Shown here: positions 6,542 to 7,799 of the stretch, one piece after another
Position numbering within the stretch: position 1 is the first letter of the stretch
Layout of the letters: each line of letters begins with the position of its first letter
Origin: DASTQL01 sp035761805
Lineage (GTDB): Bacteria; Actinomycetota; Actinomycetes; Jiangellales; Jiangellaceae
Assembly: GCA_035761805.1 (NCBI GenBank)
Contig: DASTQL010000217.1
Location: 1 to 7,799 of the forward strand
Direction of reading: 5' to 3'
Length of the DNA: 7,799 bases
The notes under the pieces: generated by a model
The model's input: only the letters and a program-made list of their open reading frames with translations
Databases searched by the model: none
Told to the model about the DNA's origin: nothing
Made by a program: the position numbers and the translations under genes

Positions 6542-6611
6542 GGATCTGGCATGGGTGGAGGGGAGGCGGTCACGCGGCGAGGGTAACGAGCGGCGGGGCC
6601 CGGGCGGCGGA

Positions 6612-6621
6612 GGCGATCGCC
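6612..6621. promoter_or_regulatory. 10-bp palindrome in the divergent intergenic region
   Basis: GGCGATCGCC is a perfect palindrome. It lies between the preferred start of the large minus-strand gene (6541) and the DUF2255 gene (6688), within a stretch that is otherwise GC-rich and featureless. It might be an operator or a methylation target. In DNA of this composition it may also be chance, and if the large gene starts at 6655 it is coding sequence. Confidence 0.2.
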
Positions 6622-6633
6622 GGTGTCGCGCAG

Positions 6634-6663
6634 GTGTCACATCCAGCGTCCGCACGACACACT
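6634..6663 (+). promoter_or_regulatory. possible promoter of the DUF2255 gene
   Basis: GTGTCA at 6634-6639 and CACACT at 6658-6663, spaced by 18 bases, could act as weak -35 and -10 boxes. The start would lie near 6670 and leave a leader of about 18 bases with the ribosome-binding site. GTGTC at 6634-6638 and GACAC at 6656-6660 form an inverted repeat with centres 22 bases apart, which would suit a dimeric repressor. This is motif likeness only. Confidence 0.25.
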
Positions 6664-6674
6664 GTCCGAGACCC

Positions 6675-6681
6675 GAAGGGG
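6675..6681 (+). promoter_or_regulatory. ribosome-binding site of the DUF2255 gene
   Basis: GAAGGGG lies six bases before ATG at 6688. It favours that ATG over an in-frame GTG at 6634, which would add 18 residues without family likeness. Confidence 0.65.
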
Positions 6682-6687
6682 ACCACC

Positions 6688-7062
6688 ATGACCTGGACCG
6701 ATGACGAGCGGACCCGCATCGGCGCCGCCGAGGAGCTGCGTCTCGCCTCGAGGCGGCCGGACGGCAGCCTGCGCCCGTACGTGACCATGTGGGTGGTACG
6801 GGTGGGGAACGACCTCTACGTCCGCTCCGCCTACGGGCCGGACAACCCGTGGTACCGCCGGGCCAGGGCGAGCGGCACCGGTCGGATCCGCGCCGGCGGG
6901 CTCGAGCGCGACGTCACCTTCTCCGACGCGGCGCCCGATGCGCACGCCGCCATCGACGCCGCCTACCACGCCAAGTACGACCGGCACGGCCCCCGCATCG
7001 TCGGCACCGTGGTTGGCCCGCAGGTCGAGGCCGTCACCATCAGGCTGCTGCCCCGCGACTAG
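6688..7062 (+). CDS. DUF2255 family protein
   Basis: The 124-residue protein is of normal length for this family. It starts MTWTDDERTRIGAAEELRLA. The family-like core is a beta-rich segment, YVTMWVVRVGNDLYVRS (about residues 31-47), then YGPDNPWYRRA (about 48-58) and GRIRAGGLERDVTFSD (about 64-79). A helix AAIDAAYHAKYDRHGP (about 85-100) and a C-terminal strand ending VTIRLLPRD follow. The pattern resembles a small split-barrel protein of the nitroreductase/flavin- or F420-binding kind, but cofactor binding is an inference and the substrate is unknown. There is no signal peptide or membrane segment, so it should be cytoplasmic. It is divergent from the large helicase-like gene. It is convergent with the deacetylase gene, and the two stop codons are separated by only four bases. 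Confidence 0.85.
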   Translation: MTWTDDERTRIGAAEELRLASRRPDGSLRPYVTMWVVRVGNDLYVRSAYGPDNPWYRRARASGTGRIRAGGLERDVTFSDAAPDAHAAIDAAYHAKYDRHGPRIVGTVVGPQVEAVTIRLLPRD

Positions 7063-7066
7063 CGGG

Positions 7067-7780
7067 TCAGAGGTCGAAGACCTCGAAGGCCACCGCCATC
7101 GGTACCCCCGCCCGCTCCCCCGTCGCCTCGGCGATCTGGCGCAGGAACGCCTCCGGGTCCGCCAGCGGGTGGTCCCCCAGCCCGGCCAGGTAGGCCGAGT
7201 GGGCCCGGAGCGACTCGACGCCCTTGTCGAAGGTGTCGGTGACGTCGACGGCGTGCGTGGGCTGGGGCGACCCCGTCACGGCGACGTGCCGCACGCCGGA
7301 CCACGCCTCGTCGACGAGGTCCCGGAAGAGCCAGCGGTTGGCCGCGTCGCGCACGGCGTCGATCGTCGCCTGCCCCACCACCCGGTGGTCGGCCATGTTG
7401 AGCACGCCCGGGCCGTAGGTCTCGCGGTGGTTCACGGCGACGACGAGCTCCGGACGGTGCCGGCGGATCGCGCCGGCGATGTCGCGGCGCAGCGGCAGCC
7501 CGTACTCCACGAGGCCGTCCGGGTGGTCGAGCCACTCGAGCGTCTCGACACCGACCAGGCGGCAGCTCTCGCGCTGCTCTCCCTCCCGGACGACCGTCGC
7601 CTCCGCAGGGTCCATGCCGTCGATGCCGGCCTCCCCGCGCGTGGCCAGCAGGTAGGCGACGTGCTTGCCCTCCGCCGTCCAGCGGGCGACCGCGGCGGCC
7701 CCTCCGTACTCCATGTCGTCGGGGTGGGCGACGACCACCAGGGCGCGCTGCCAATCGCCGGGGAACTCGCTCAAGCTCAT
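7067..7780 (-). CDS. PIG-L (LmbE-like) family zinc deacetylase
   Basis: The 237-residue protein belongs to the PIG-L/LmbE family. These are metal-dependent enzymes that remove acetyl groups from N-acetylglucosamine-type substrates or cleave related amides. The signature AHPDDMEYGG lies at residues 18-27 and supplies the metal ligands His19 and Asp22, with Asp21 as the likely general base. YLLATRGEAG (43-52) is the typical second strand. NMADHRVVG (128-136) supplies the third ligand, His132. GSPQPTHAVDVTDTFDKGVES and LRAHSAYL near the C terminus (about 170-198) are typical of the family. It is shorter than MshB or Mca (about 290-300 residues), so a mycothiol role is not indicated and the substrate is unknown. 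It has no signal peptide. The start is ATG (complement of 7778-7780), with AGGA seven bases upstream (7788-7791). It begins 19 bases from the window edge. Confidence 0.93.
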   Translation of the reverse strand: MSLSEFPGDWQRALVVVAHPDDMEYGGAAAVARWTAEGKHVAYLLATRGEAGIDGMDPAEATVVREGEQRESCRLVGVETLEWLDHPDGLVEYGLPLRRDIAGAIRRHRPELVVAVNHRETYGPGVLNMADHRVVGQATIDAVRDAANRWLFRDLVDEAWSGVRHVAVTGSPQPTHAVDVTDTFDKGVESLRAHSAYLAGLGDHPLADPEAFLRQIAEATGERAGVPMAVAFEVFDL

Positions 7781-7799
7781 GCGCCTGTCCTACCAGCCC

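Noticed and set aside
5216..6586. Long plus-strand frame opposite the large gene's 5' half (and similar frames at 2237-3859 and 3944-5137)
   Set aside because: The translations are low-complexity Gly/Arg/Val/Asp-rich with no domain likeness. They are antisense shadows of a codon-biased gene.
2312..6655. Functional restriction/helicase defence gene
   Set aside because: The architecture suggests it, but substitution of the ATPase and nuclease catalytic residues and the absence of partner defence genes make an active enzyme unlikely.
6634..6687. Upstream in-frame GTG extension of the DUF2255 gene
   Set aside because: It would add 18 residues (MSHPASARHTVRDPKGTT) with no family likeness, whereas ATG at 6688 has GAAGGGG at good spacing.
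1..7799. CRISPR array, tRNA, insertion sequence or att site
   Set aside because: No regularly spaced direct repeats, cloverleaf with CCA-type end, transposase-like protein or flanking inverted repeats were seen.

Overview
The window is about 7.8 kb of very GC-rich DNA. GTG starts are frequent, coding is dense, and several proteins have a typical actinobacterial look, with Ala/Arg/Gly-rich composition and TAGGCT-like -10 elements. It is most likely the chromosome of an actinomycete, possibly Nocardioidaceae; that lineage is an inference from protein style only. I see no rRNA, tRNA, CRISPR array, insertion sequence, integrase or plasmid gene. Layout, left half: the window opens in the Gly/Ser-rich C-terminal tail of a gene that is probably an FmdB-type zinc-ribbon protein (+, ends 172). 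A membrane-anchored SAF-domain protein follows (+, ~340-1023) and then the large-conductance mechanosensitive channel mscL (+, 1108-1542). The minus-strand block that converges on mscL reads, in transcription order, a very large helicase/nuclease-like gene (6541 or 6655 down to 2312), a two-CBS-domain protein (2219-1761), and a 46-residue acidic protein (1750-1610) only 10 bases behind the CBS gene. Layout, right half: a DUF2255 protein (+, 6688-7062) diverges from the large gene. It converges, with only 4 bases between the stop codons, on a PIG-L/LmbE-type zinc deacetylase (-, 7780-7067). Most genes look like ordinary chromosomal accessory or housekeeping genes: osmotic protection, small-ligand sensing, deacetylation. 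The exception is the 1409-1447-residue gene. Its architecture is that of DUF4011 / superfamily-1 helicase / MTES_1575-type restriction-endonuclease-like fusion proteins, which are associated with DNA-directed conflict systems. Yet nearly every catalytic motif is substituted: the P-loop Lys is Thr, the Walker B Asp-Glu is Leu-Gly, the motif III Asp is Gly, the motif IV Arg is Ala, the motif V Gln-Gly-x-Glu is lost, and the nuclease-domain Asp is Gly. The frame is open from end to end and the fold-determining segments around each motif are kept. It therefore reads as a pseudo-enzyme (a repurposed scaffold, sensor or regulator) rather than a decaying pseudogene. This is the best candidate in the window for undescribed biology. 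Motif assignments rest on remembered family consensus, not on a computed alignment.
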